This document shows positions 18,278-26,015 of a DNA stretch of 64,000 bases, piece by piece. The stretch's first letter is position 1; each line of letters begins with the position of its first letter. Position numbers and translations under genes: made by a program. The DNA is from Bacillota bacterium (GTDB lineage Bacteria > Bacillota > Sulfobacillia > Sulfobacillales > Sulfobacillaceae): NCBI GenBank assembly GCA_021820965.1, contig JAKACZ010000004.1:100385-164384 (forward strand). Reading direction: 5' to 3'. The notes below the pieces were generated by a model that did no database searches, was not told the DNA's origin, and saw only the letters and a program-made list of their open reading frames with translations.

Positions 18278-19087
18278 TTACGGATTCGAAAATTGCTGAT
18301 AAAGCTCAAGGGCGTACACGCCCATGAAAGCGGGAGCGACCATCCCCAGCACTAAGACCAGCAACACCGCACCGAGTACGGGAATAACCCTGGCTAAAAA
18401 TAGCGTGACTAAAACGGCGGCGAAAATGAGGCCCATAAGAGGAAATATGTTGGCGTAAAGAGACCCCAAGTGGGTAACGCTCCACTTGAATGCCGGTTTA
18501 AAGCCCCTTGCCGGCGAATCCTGGGTGGCAAAAGTTCGACCAAACCAGTACAAGAGTGTGCCAATCATCCAAAGCATCACGCCAAATGCCACGAATACCG
18601 CCACCACGCTCAAAACCGACGGAGAAGGGCTAAATGCGGACAGCGCTGCAATAAGGGCCGTTATCACGCCGAAAGCAACCAGGCCACAAAGGATGGCCAA
18701 GAGGATTTGTTCCAGCGCCCGCCAAAAGTTCTGGTAGCCGAATCGGAAAAAAGCCAAGAACCCGGTGTATCGGGGATTTTCTTTTAGGGCCCAAGCGATT
18801 CCCCCGTATAGGCCCCCCACCCCAAAAGGGATGATAATGATCAAAAACGTCAGGTACACCAACGCTAGTTTGAGCCACAATGCCGCACTCAAATGAGGCA
18901 TTACCGTCTGTGCCCCGGGGTTGGCCACCATCTGTATCAAGCTTTTCGGAAGCGACGGACCAAGCCGGCTGGCCACAAGATATTGATACAGCGATGTAAT
19001 GAGAGTGTACCAAAAGGCCAAGGTCAAAATACCCCCACCCCGGTTCACCCGCCATAGTTCCCGCCACGTCTCTCCAATCAGCTTCAT
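18278..19087 (-). CDS. Multi-pass membrane protein
   Basis: About 269 aa with six hydrophobic segments, including LALVYLTFLIIIIPFGVGGL and VLGAVLLVLVLGMVAPAF. The soluble N-terminus MKLIGETWRELWRVN and the overall pattern resemble DUF4013/YIP-like membrane proteins, but I cannot assign a family firmly. The start is ambiguous among three in-frame ATGs (19141, 19105, 19087); the last gives the most typical beginning. It lies upstream of the phosphoesterase gene on the same strand, 54 bases away. Confidence 0.6.
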   Translation of the reverse strand: MKLIGETWRELWRVNRGGGILTLAFWYTLITSLYQYLVASRLGPSLPKSLIQMVANPGAQTVMPHLSAALWLKLALVYLTFLIIIIPFGVGGLYGGIAWALKENPRYTGFLAFFRFGYQNFWRALEQILLAILCGLVAFGVITALIAALSAFSPSPSVLSVVAVFVAFGVMLWMIGTLLYWFGRTFATQDSPARGFKPAFKWSVTHLGSLYANIFPLMGLIFAAVLVTLFLARVIPVLGAVLLVLVLGMVAPAFMGVYALELYQQFSNP

Positions 19088-19199
19088 CGGTGAGCACCAT
19101 CCCATTTTCGACTTGCCTCTATCGGATAAAAACCTATACAATCATACCGGATTTCACCCTGCAAAGAGCCTGATATTTGCAACCATGCGGGGGACTTAT

Positions 19200-19556
19200 A
19201 TGCATCGTGTTCTCGTAGTCGACGATGAACCTGGTATTCGCCACATTGTTAAACTGGCGCTGGAACGGATCGACGTGGTTGTCAGCGAAGCCGAATCGGG
19301 CCATCATGCGCTAGAGCAACTGAATGCCACGTCGATTGATGTTGTCATTGTCGACCTTACGCTTCCTGACATCAACGGCATCAACTTGATGGGGCGAATC
19401 CGCCGGATCGCGCCGGCGCTCCCCATCGTACTCATTTCCGCCTCTACCCAACTCCAATCGCAAGCCAACCCGGCTCGCCCCACCGCGGTGCTGGAAAAAC
19501 CGTTTAAGCTCGAGCAACTGCAAAACGTCATTCTTCGGGCGCTGGCGCTACGTTGA
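19200..19556 (+). CDS. Single-domain response regulator (CheY-like)
   Basis: Receiver domain of 118 aa without an output domain. VLVVDDEPG provides the acidic pocket, VIVDLTLPDINGINL contains the phospho-acceptor Asp (about residue 52), and VLEKPFKLEQL contains the conserved Lys-Pro. The ATG at 19200 is preceded by GGGGGA; the longer upstream frame overlaps the divergent membrane protein gene and is rejected. No histidine kinase is nearby, so the partner is unknown. Confidence 0.85.
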   Translation: MHRVLVVDDEPGIRHIVKLALERIDVVVSEAESGHHALEQLNATSIDVVIVDLTLPDINGINLMGRIRRIAPALPIVLISASTQLQSQANPARPTAVLEKPFKLEQLQNVILRALALR

Positions 19557-19754
19557 CATGACGTCCCGTAGTGAGCGTCCCTGCCGCCGGGACGTGATTT
19601 GGGCATTCGCATAACAAGGGCAAAAACTACCGCGGCACGCGCGGCAGCCTAAAAAGCTTTTCCTCTGGCTTTCTTGATGATACCATTGGTCTAGGGTCCG
19701 CACCAGCAGGGGCGTGTTGTGTTTGGTTCTGTGGTGTTTGGGAGAGAACTTTTG

Positions 19755-20810
19755 ATGAAGGTTGACCTTTTCTGTGTACAGCCTTATATGCGGGCCCAAG
19801 ACTATTTCACCCGCGAGGCCTTCTATCACCGCATCGACCGGTACTTCCAAGCCGCCGATCTTCAGCGGACACCGGATACGCCGGCGCTCATCGTATTCCC
19901 CGAGGACATTGCCACCTTTTTGTTGCTGGAAGGACAAGAAGAGACGTTAAAAGGCGTCAGGACCATGGAGGAGGGGTTTGCCGCCATTGGCCAAAAGAAC
20001 ATCCTGGGAGTTCTGCGCACCATGGCGCAATACGCCACCCTCAACAAGCGTCAGGCATTTTTCACTCGGGCCGCGGCGCGGCTTTGGCACATTTGGCACG
20101 GCACCATGGTACGATTGGCGCACGATTACAGGATGACGGTGGTGGCAGGGTCGGCACTACTGCCGGAAAGCCGTTGGATGTACGATACCAATCGGTTTAT
20201 GCCCAAAAGCCCCAAGGTTTACAACATGAGCTTCACCACGGATCCGAGCGGCCACGTCATCTATCAGACACGCAAGGTGAATCTGGTCCCAACCCAGGAG
20301 GACGTATTGCAATTGACGCCGGGGCCGAAGGAGACTGCCGGTTTTGGCACCACACTCCCCGGAACTGACATCCCCATGGCCACCGCCATTTGTTACGACG
20401 CCTTTTGGCGCCCGCACTCCGAGCACGAACCGCATTTTACCAATGTGCTCGAACTAATGGACCGAGCTGGCGTGCGCCTGGTTGCCCAACCATCGGCGAA
20501 TCCCTGGTGGTGGAACGAGCCGTGGCCGTTTGACCCACCGGGATCTCAGCGCCTGCGACGCCAGCAGTGGGATGAGGAGGGCTCGCTGGCCGCACTGGCT
20601 CGCTGCCGAAATGTCGAGATTATCGTCAATCCCCAGCTCCTCATGGAATTTCTGGATATCCACTTTGACGGCGAAAGCCGCATTATCTCCCGCACTGGCA
20701 CCGCCGTCGAGACGTTGGCCAGAAGTCATAGAACGAGTGGACCCGAAGGGGATATGGTACTGCACACGACATGGGATTTCGCTGCGATGTCGGCCGAATC
20801 CAAAATGTGA
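19755..20810 (+). CDS. Carbon-nitrogen hydrolase (nitrilase superfamily)
   Basis: The superfamily triad is complete: Glu in VFPEDIATF (about residue 48), Lys in TRKVNLVP (about 175) and Cys in AICYDAFW (about 214). At 351 aa it is longer than typical amidases, with an insertion between Glu and Lys that includes an aromatic-rich helix. The ATG at 19755 follows GGAGAGA. It is followed 150 bases later by a second nitrilase-like gene fused to an amidohydrolase, suggesting a shared pathway. The substrate, presumably an amide or nitrile, cannot be read from the sequence. Confidence 0.87.
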   Translation: MKVDLFCVQPYMRAQDYFTREAFYHRIDRYFQAADLQRTPDTPALIVFPEDIATFLLLEGQEETLKGVRTMEEGFAAIGQKNILGVLRTMAQYATLNKRQAFFTRAAARLWHIWHGTMVRLAHDYRMTVVAGSALLPESRWMYDTNRFMPKSPKVYNMSFTTDPSGHVIYQTRKVNLVPTQEDVLQLTPGPKETAGFGTTLPGTDIPMATAICYDAFWRPHSEHEPHFTNVLELMDRAGVRLVAQPSANPWWWNEPWPFDPPGSQRLRRQQWDEEGSLAALARCRNVEIIVNPQLLMEFLDIHFDGESRIISRTGTAVETLARSHRTSGPEGDMVLHTTWDFAAMSAESKM

Positions 20811-20963
20811 CCGGCGCCTTTTTGATCAATCCAGACGAGTTGAGCCACCCAGAGGCATAGGTTTAACCCGCATAATTTTCCACCTTGGCGATTGATTCCT
20901 GGTTGCCAATTTATTCTATTTTCGGTAGAATTAGGCTAGATTGAGGCAAAGGGATGAAGAGCC

Positions 20964-22460
20964 GTGCCAAGCCCCCGAATTGCTGTGTCCCAAGCGCCCT
21001 ATATCCGCGACGTTGAGGCCGCTATGGCGCGATCGCTAGAGCACCTGCGACACGCGGCCAGCCGCGGTGTGGACGTTGTCGTCTTTCCTGAGTGGTTCTT
21101 AGGACTGAATCCCGTAGAAGTTCTGCCAAGCCGACACACTGACCGCATCAGCCGATTGGCCCGCGAACTCAATGTCATGGTCATTGCCGGGAGCGTGCGT
21201 GCGCTAGAGCCTGAAAGCGGCAAGAAGCAGCAGCGGTCCATGGTCATCGAGCCCGATGGAACGTTAGCCGGGTCGCACGCCAAAATGCTGTTTCAGCCAA
21301 CCGAACGTCCCTGGTTCGAACCCGGCCCGGGGGTCAGCGCCATTTCCACGCGCTGGGGCCGCATTGTGATCTTACCGGGACTCGACGCACTGGAGTCGGA
21401 ACTCTGGAACGCCACGCTGGATTTGGCCCCTGACTTGGTCGTCATGGCGGCCAACGCGCACACCCTGGTCGAGCGGCGCCAGTTGCAGGAACTGGCCGTG
21501 CAACGCAGCCTTGAGATCCATGGCACGGTCGTCCTAGCCCCGCTGCAAGGCCGGTTTTCCGGATCTTCGTATGTTGGAGGGGCTCTCATCGCCCATCAGG
21601 GGCGCATGCTGGGTATGGCCACTGAAGACGAAGCTATCCTAATCGCCGGCGATCCGGAGGCTCCGTTGATTCAGTTGGGCGTAACCGACACGACCGCCTA
21701 CATCCCGCTTTCCCGGCCACTTGCCGGCTCCTTGGATGTTAAGCGGTCTCTTGGTCCGGAGGCGGAAAGGCGGGTGTTGATTGACTGGGGAATTTTAGCC
21801 GCGCGGGATCTGCACGCAGCTACCGACGAGCTCATGGCCGTAGCCCGCGACAACCCCCGTTGGGTGTCCCTGGCACCCGCCTGTCCGGGGCAGGCGCAAG
21901 AGCTGCGCTATTGGCTTGAGGACGAAGCGGGCGGCGCCTTCGCCTATCCGGGGTTGGAGCGGGTGGCACCCTGGTACGACTCCGTCCGCGAGTTGGGCCA
22001 GGTACTGGCGGCTCATCCCAAACCACTGGTCATCCACAGCGGACCGGGACCAGCACCGCTGCGATTTGATGGGCCGGCGTTGTGGGATGAATTCTTGATG
22101 GAGTTTCAGCCGTTTCCCGTAATCGTCCATTCCACGGGCCAACGCTCGCCCTATCTAGAAGAAGCGTTGGCGCTTGCAGAACGTCACCCTCAAGTGTTCT
22201 TGGAAACGTCACACGTTCCTCTGGGCGCCATCAAGGAGGCCATTAAAACCGTGGGCGCGGGGCGTGTCGTCTTTGGCAGTGGCGGTCTGGCCCAAGACTT
22301 TCATCGGGAGTGGGAGAAGATGGAGCGGCTCGAACCGGAGATTTCGGCCGACGCTTTCCAAAAAATCGTCAACCTCAACGCGCGCCGCCTCTTCTTTCAG
22401 ACGGAAGGCGCCGACCGGCGCGCCCCCGCCAAAGTGCATCCGTTTCGACGGCCAAGTTAG
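20964..22460 (+). CDS. Fusion of a Cys-less nitrilase-like domain and an amidohydrolase-2 domain
   Basis: Two enzymes' worth of sequence in one 498-aa frame. Residues about 5-260 follow the nitrilase fold: FPEWFLGLN holds the Glu and SHAKMLFQP the Lys, but the position of the nucleophilic Cys reads VILPGLDALESE, so catalysis of the usual kind should be impossible. Residues about 270-485 resemble amidohydrolase-2 TIM barrels: KPLVIHSGPGP, FPVIVHSTGQRSPYLEEALA, VFLETS, and GAGRVVFGSGGL where such enzymes usually have a GSD. The GTG at 20964 follows AAAGGG. Its neighbour 19755-20810 is an intact nitrilase. The arrangement suggests a binding or scaffolding nitrilase domain coupled to a hydrolase. 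Confidence 0.8.
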   Translation: MPSPRIAVSQAPYIRDVEAAMARSLEHLRHAASRGVDVVVFPEWFLGLNPVEVLPSRHTDRISRLARELNVMVIAGSVRALEPESGKKQQRSMVIEPDGTLAGSHAKMLFQPTERPWFEPGPGVSAISTRWGRIVILPGLDALESELWNATLDLAPDLVVMAANAHTLVERRQLQELAVQRSLEIHGTVVLAPLQGRFSGSSYVGGALIAHQGRMLGMATEDEAILIAGDPEAPLIQLGVTDTTAYIPLSRPLAGSLDVKRSLGPEAERRVLIDWGILAARDLHAATDELMAVARDNPRWVSLAPACPGQAQELRYWLEDEAGGAFAYPGLERVAPWYDSVRELGQVLAAHPKPLVIHSGPGPAPLRFDGPALWDEFLMEFQPFPVIVHSTGQRSPYLEEALALAERHPQVFLETSHVPLGAIKEAIKTVGAGRVVFGSGGLAQDFHREWEKMERLEPEISADAFQKIVNLNARRLFFQTEGADRRAPAKVHPFRRPS

Positions 22461-22512
22461 CGCGCATGGTATACTATCACCATAACCGATTTGCATCGAA
22501 GGAGGACCCACC

Positions 22513-23112
22513 ATCGCCCAAAGCAGCGTAGCGGACAAAATCCCTGTGGTCGATCTGGCCGGACGGCCGCTAACCCCATGCAGTCCAGAAAAGGCGGCCC
22601 AAAACCTCAGAGATGGCTTGGCCACTTTGAGCGCCGACGGCATCCTGCGTCTCAACTATCGCCCCCTGGCTCACCGGCGGATCTATAAACAGGTGCAAAA
22701 GCGAGACGGATGGCTGTGTGCCTGGTGCGGAGGTCCCGGAACTACGCTCGATCACGTCATTCCCATCTGTTGGGGCGGTGAAACGGCATTAGAGAACTGC
22801 GTCATTGCCTGCCGCGCGTGCAACCACAGCCGCAATAATGCGCTACCCTCCACCTTTGTGAAATGGACCGGATTTCGCCCCAGACACCCTGTTATTCGCG
22901 GGATTTTGGCGGACGAGCCGGCAGCACTCCGACGGGCAGAACAAGCGCTGTCGGAAAAGCCATTATCGGCCTGTCTGAGCCGGGAGGAAGCCCAAGTGTG
23001 GGTCGCGTTTCACTCCGACACCGTTGAACGGGTTCGGCCCAATCCACCCGAGGCGCCTATGACCCGGTTCAAACCCGAATCCCGCCCCTTTCGGGAGTAT
23101 TTTGTGCCTTAG
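22513..23112 (+). CDS. PLMP-HNH protein (IshB-like, IscB-related)
   Basis: The HNH nuclease core is clear: CAWCGG and CRACN zinc-binding pairs flank LDHVIPICWGG with the catalytic His. The N-terminus, IPVVDLAGRPLTPCSPEKA, matches the PLMP domain of IscB-type proteins. There is no RuvC domain and the total is about 200 aa, which fits the IshB class (PLMP plus HNH only). A perfect GGAGG at 22501-22505 points to ATC 22513 as the start, giving an N-terminus MAQSSVADK; GTG 22546 is the first conventional start but has no ribosome binding site and trims the PLMP domain. A structured region resembling a HEARO/omega RNA lies just downstream. The role of IshB proteins is unknown. Confidence 0.78.
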   Translation: MAQSSVADKIPVVDLAGRPLTPCSPEKAAQNLRDGLATLSADGILRLNYRPLAHRRIYKQVQKRDGWLCAWCGGPGTTLDHVIPICWGGETALENCVIACRACNHSRNNALPSTFVKWTGFRPRHPVIRGILADEPAALRRAEQALSEKPLSACLSREEAQVWVAFHSDTVERVRPNPPEAPMTRFKPESRPFREYFVP

Positions 23113-23299
23113 GCAATCGTATTCGACTGCCGGCGCATAGAGGATTTGTCCGCAGGCAGCGAGCCATGCCCGCCTGGTAAAAGAGTTCAATTGAACACAA
23201 TACCTGCGCATTCCCATCCTACGGATACTGCGCCTTCTTAGGCGGCAGCCAAGAGGGGGTCAAGTCCCACGGGGACAGGGCTAGACATGTCAAAACTTT

Positions 23300-23516
23300 T
23301 GTTTTATACTAAGGATATAGGGCTGGAGCGGTCCGAATCCCCCGTCGGGGACTTCCCAGGGTCGTCCACGCCTGGGGAGATCCCATAAGACACGGAAGGC
23401 CGGCTTCTCGCGCAGTGGTCAATGAGCCAGGAACCTTCGGCGAGCTTTACAGCGAGTGCTGGCGGAGCGATCCCGGAAACCCCCGCCCGGGTCCGTTAGG
23501 ATTAGGCGGGGGGAGA
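23300..23516 (+). ncRNA. Structured RNA candidate resembling HEARO/omega RNA
   Basis: Non-coding, highly structured DNA after the PLMP-HNH gene. TTCCCAGG (23353-23360) pairs with CCTGGGGA (23371-23378, one G-U pair). GCCAG (23426-23430) pairs with CTGGC (23459-23463) and encloses a C-UUCG-G tetraloop. CCCCCGCC (23480-23487) pairs with GGCGGGGG (23505-23512) and encloses a small TCC/GGA hairpin. The segment GGCGGAGCGATCC and the order of hairpins resemble what I recall of HEARO RNAs, the guides of IscB. In IscB loci the RNA lies upstream of the nuclease; here it lies downstream of the HNH gene and no IscB follows. The assignment rests on resemblance and neighbourhood. Confidence 0.4.
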
Positions 23517-23550
23517 GTTCATATCTCATCTACTGTAGAGCTCTACATTA

Positions 23551-23847
23551 TGAGTTATGTGGAGCTCTAACTTATATTGGGTTGGGCCACGAGGCCGTGA
23601 CACGGCGCGATCCTAGGCCATAGAACTTAACATAACAAGTCGGAGAGTGTCTATGGCAAGCACTTCGGCCTTATGTGTATCCATATCCATACCGGACGTT
23701 CGATTACAGGCCATGAATCTGGCGATGAACGGCTGAATTCCTGTCTACCGAGGAAACTTAATGAGGAACCAATGGCAGCGTTATGTAGAGCATGTGAGGC
23801 TAGTCGTCACACCGAGATTGAACTCACCTACAGCTCCACATAATTCA
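23551..23847. repeat. Inverted repeats bounding a 297-bp segment
   Basis: TGAGTTATGTGGAGCT at 23551-23566 is repeated in inverted orientation at 23832-23847 with one mismatch in 16. A 12-bp perfect palindrome, GTAGAGCTCTAC, lies at 23535-23546, just outside. The interior has no ORF. It has the layout of a short MITE-like element, but no target-site duplication is evident. Confidence 0.4.
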
Positions 23848-24639
23848 AAAAGTATCTTGTTCTTTCTCCGATGGATAGGTTGGTCACCACCGGTAACGAG
23901 CCCAAGCCTTCGGGGTTTCACCTCGTCCCCTGCAAACTAGCGGCTCATCATTCGCAACTTTCTCTGACCCGCACGACGGAATAATCGTTCGACAAAACTC
24001 CCGCCCGGGATTGACCTCCTGACGGAACACCTGGCACACTACCGATAGTGGTCGAGCGTTCGATTCGAGACTCCCAATCCTGTTTCGTCGCAGGGAACAG
24101 TTCGGTGAATGGCTGCAATTCCGTAGCGCCAAGCCGCATTTGGAAAATCGACGAAGGAGAGCGCGTCAAAGGACCCGGGGACGCAAAAGCTCAGTTAGAC
24201 GCGTTGGACCATTGTTGGCACCAGCCAACCAACAGTCAAGCCGTGTCTAACGAACGCTTATGCGGGCGGTGACGGTAGTCGATTTCACCAACAGAGGAGC
24301 TAGAATTGTCGATGCCCCTGTCAAGAGGATTTGGACGCCAGGCTCCCCATCGCTCTGGCTGCCCAGAATGCCCCCCAGTTTAGCCGTCGTACGCACTGCA
24401 TCCGCAGTGTCATCGAATTTTGTCCAATTCGGTGCCGGGTGGTCAGTGGGCGGCGCGCGAGCATTCCCCGGCGCCGACCGAAAGGAATCTAAACAGTGCC
24501 GTTTGGATCCGAATTCTTTCCGTAGAGCCGGGAGCGGCAGGGATTGGCGGAGTCCACGGCGAATCTTACCCCAATCAGATGACGGGAAAGATAAATGAAA
24601 CTTGCTCAGACAATCCCTATACTGTGAGGAGATGATGTC
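23848..24639. other. Decayed or non-coding stretch
   Basis: Several 70-170 codon frames overlap on both strands, none with a convincing ribosome binding site or domain. The minus-strand frame ending at 24247 has a plausible 60-residue tail, but no family is recognised. A GAGGAG ribosome binding site for the next gene is at the right edge. Confidence 0.4.
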
Positions 24640-25044
24640 ATGGATCCTGAATTGAAGGCCTATTTGGATGATATGCGTCAAGACATAATGGATCACGCCG
24701 AGGGAATGAATCAATCGACCCGGCAGGATCTGACACACCAAATAGAGGCCGTGCGTCAAGATTTAACCCAGCAAATCGCGGAGTCGCGCCAGCATGCGGA
24801 GCAACTGAATCAGGATACCCGCCGGGACTTAATTACCCTTGCAGAGCAACTGAATCAGAACACCCGGCGGGACTTAATGGCCCATGCGGAGCAACTGAAT
24901 CGAGAAACCGGCGTTCTGGTTGAAGATCTCCACCACCAGATCCAACTGCTAGCTGAAGGCGTGACGACCGTCCGTGATCAGTTGGGCCGTATCATCGCCG
25001 ATCATGAAACCCGAATCGCCCGCTTGGAGCGACGCATGCCTTAA
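24640..25044 (+). CDS. Coiled-coil protein with 15-residue internal repeats
   Basis: A 134-aa, almost wholly helical protein rich in Gln, Asp and Arg. Residues about 52-97 are three tandem copies of a 15-residue unit (AEQLNQDTRRDLITL, AEQLNQNTRRDLMAH, and a diverged AEQLNRETGVLVEDL), encoded by 45-bp DNA repeats at 24796, 24841 and 24886. The rest continues a heptad pattern, ending in EDLHHQIQLLAEGVTTV and a basic tail. The ATG at 24640 follows GAGGAG. A shorter paralogue lies at 60913-61173. It has no membrane segment or enzymatic motif; function is unknown. Confidence 0.65.
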   Translation: MDPELKAYLDDMRQDIMDHAEGMNQSTRQDLTHQIEAVRQDLTQQIAESRQHAEQLNQDTRRDLITLAEQLNQNTRRDLMAHAEQLNRETGVLVEDLHHQIQLLAEGVTTVRDQLGRIIADHETRIARLERRMP

Positions 25045-25491
25045 TGGCGGACCTGGTTTGATCCGCCAGGGTACCGGCGGAGAGTGTGCCAAGAGATGGC
25101 AGATATCGATGACGCCAGTTTCTTCGTGTTCGCCAAAAAGAGTAGACCCTCCTGACGGATGTATTAGCTACCACTACCAGCGTGACAGGTACTACCACGG
25201 TCTACGGACATGCGTCTCTCTTATGTTTGGGCTTCGTTTGGTGCGGATGTCAACCCACCATCTAAGGTGGCCGGTCGGATGTCGACCTCATGTTGGATAG
25301 TGAGCCGAGTCACGGGGGCGCCGGCGGACTTGATGTTCGCCGTCGAGTAGCTAGGTTTCTGATATGGTTAAGGGATTTCATAATGATATTTCTGTCACGC
25401 AGCCGTTTGCTGCTCCGGGCGGTTCGTACGCAGGAGTTCGAAGCACACTCGAACATAGCTTACAGTTAATCAACGACATGGAACTCTCACT
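25045..25491. other. Stretch without a recognisable gene
   Basis: Intergenic DNA between the coiled-coil gene and the broken diguanylate cyclase. Small frames only, none supported by a ribosome binding site or motif. Confidence 0.4.
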
Positions 25492-26015
25492 CTAACCATA
25501 GAGGTGCATCGACATTACATGGTCAGCACTCGCCAGGGCGGTTGGCATGACGAATAACGCATTCGTTCCCCAGCCGCCCCACGAGGTTGCCGTCTCGGGC
25601 ATGTTGGTGGAGCGACGTCCGAAGACCTGTAGTGTGGCATCGCCGGTCGCATGACCATGCTGATCATTAATCGCCTTGGAATCGGACAAAGGCGTCGGGC
25701 CGTTGGTGACGATAGGCCAGGGCGGCCGGGTAGCCAATGTGCTCCTGAAACTGAGCGGAGAGCGCGATGCGACCGGAAAAAATTGCGGTAAGCATCCCTT
25801 CGTCTCTGCCACGACGCCAGATCGCATGACCGGCAGCTTTTGTAAAAGCGCTTCGGGATCGAGCGTCGGCTGCCCGGAGAGCATGTCGCGCAACCGACCC
25901 GGCTCCACCGCCAAAACTGGAGCCACGAAGCCGACCGTTTCCCAAGTTTCACTCCGACGAGGCGGATACCTTCATGCCGCCAGGCGTTCTTAAGATCGGC
26001 CGCCGTTAGCATCAC
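25492..26015 (-). pseudogene. Decayed GGDEF (diguanylate cyclase) gene
   Basis: Begins with an ATG overlapping the argS stop (TGATG), so it was once co-translated with argS. The open beginning MLTAADLKNAWRHEGIRLVG breaks into other frames: one contains LRDMLSGQPTLDPEALLQKL, and the GGDEF part reads DSKAINDQHGHATGDATLQV. The signature itself is visible only as GRLGNECV, with GGDEF lost. At least two frameshifts are needed to follow it. It is not expected to make cyclic di-GMP. Confidence 0.65.

Noticed and set aside
19557..19600. A terminator after the response regulator (ACGTCCC and GGGACGT)
   Set aside because: The inverted repeat has a long loop with competing pairings and no T-run follows.
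22513..23112. A Cas9 or IscB nuclease
   Set aside because: There is an HNH domain and a PLMP-like start, but no RuvC motif, bridge helix or sufficient length.
23300..23516. A tRNA (the CGGTCCGAATCCC segment looks like a T-arm)
   Set aside because: No acceptor stem, anticodon arm or CCA-side pairing can be formed around it.
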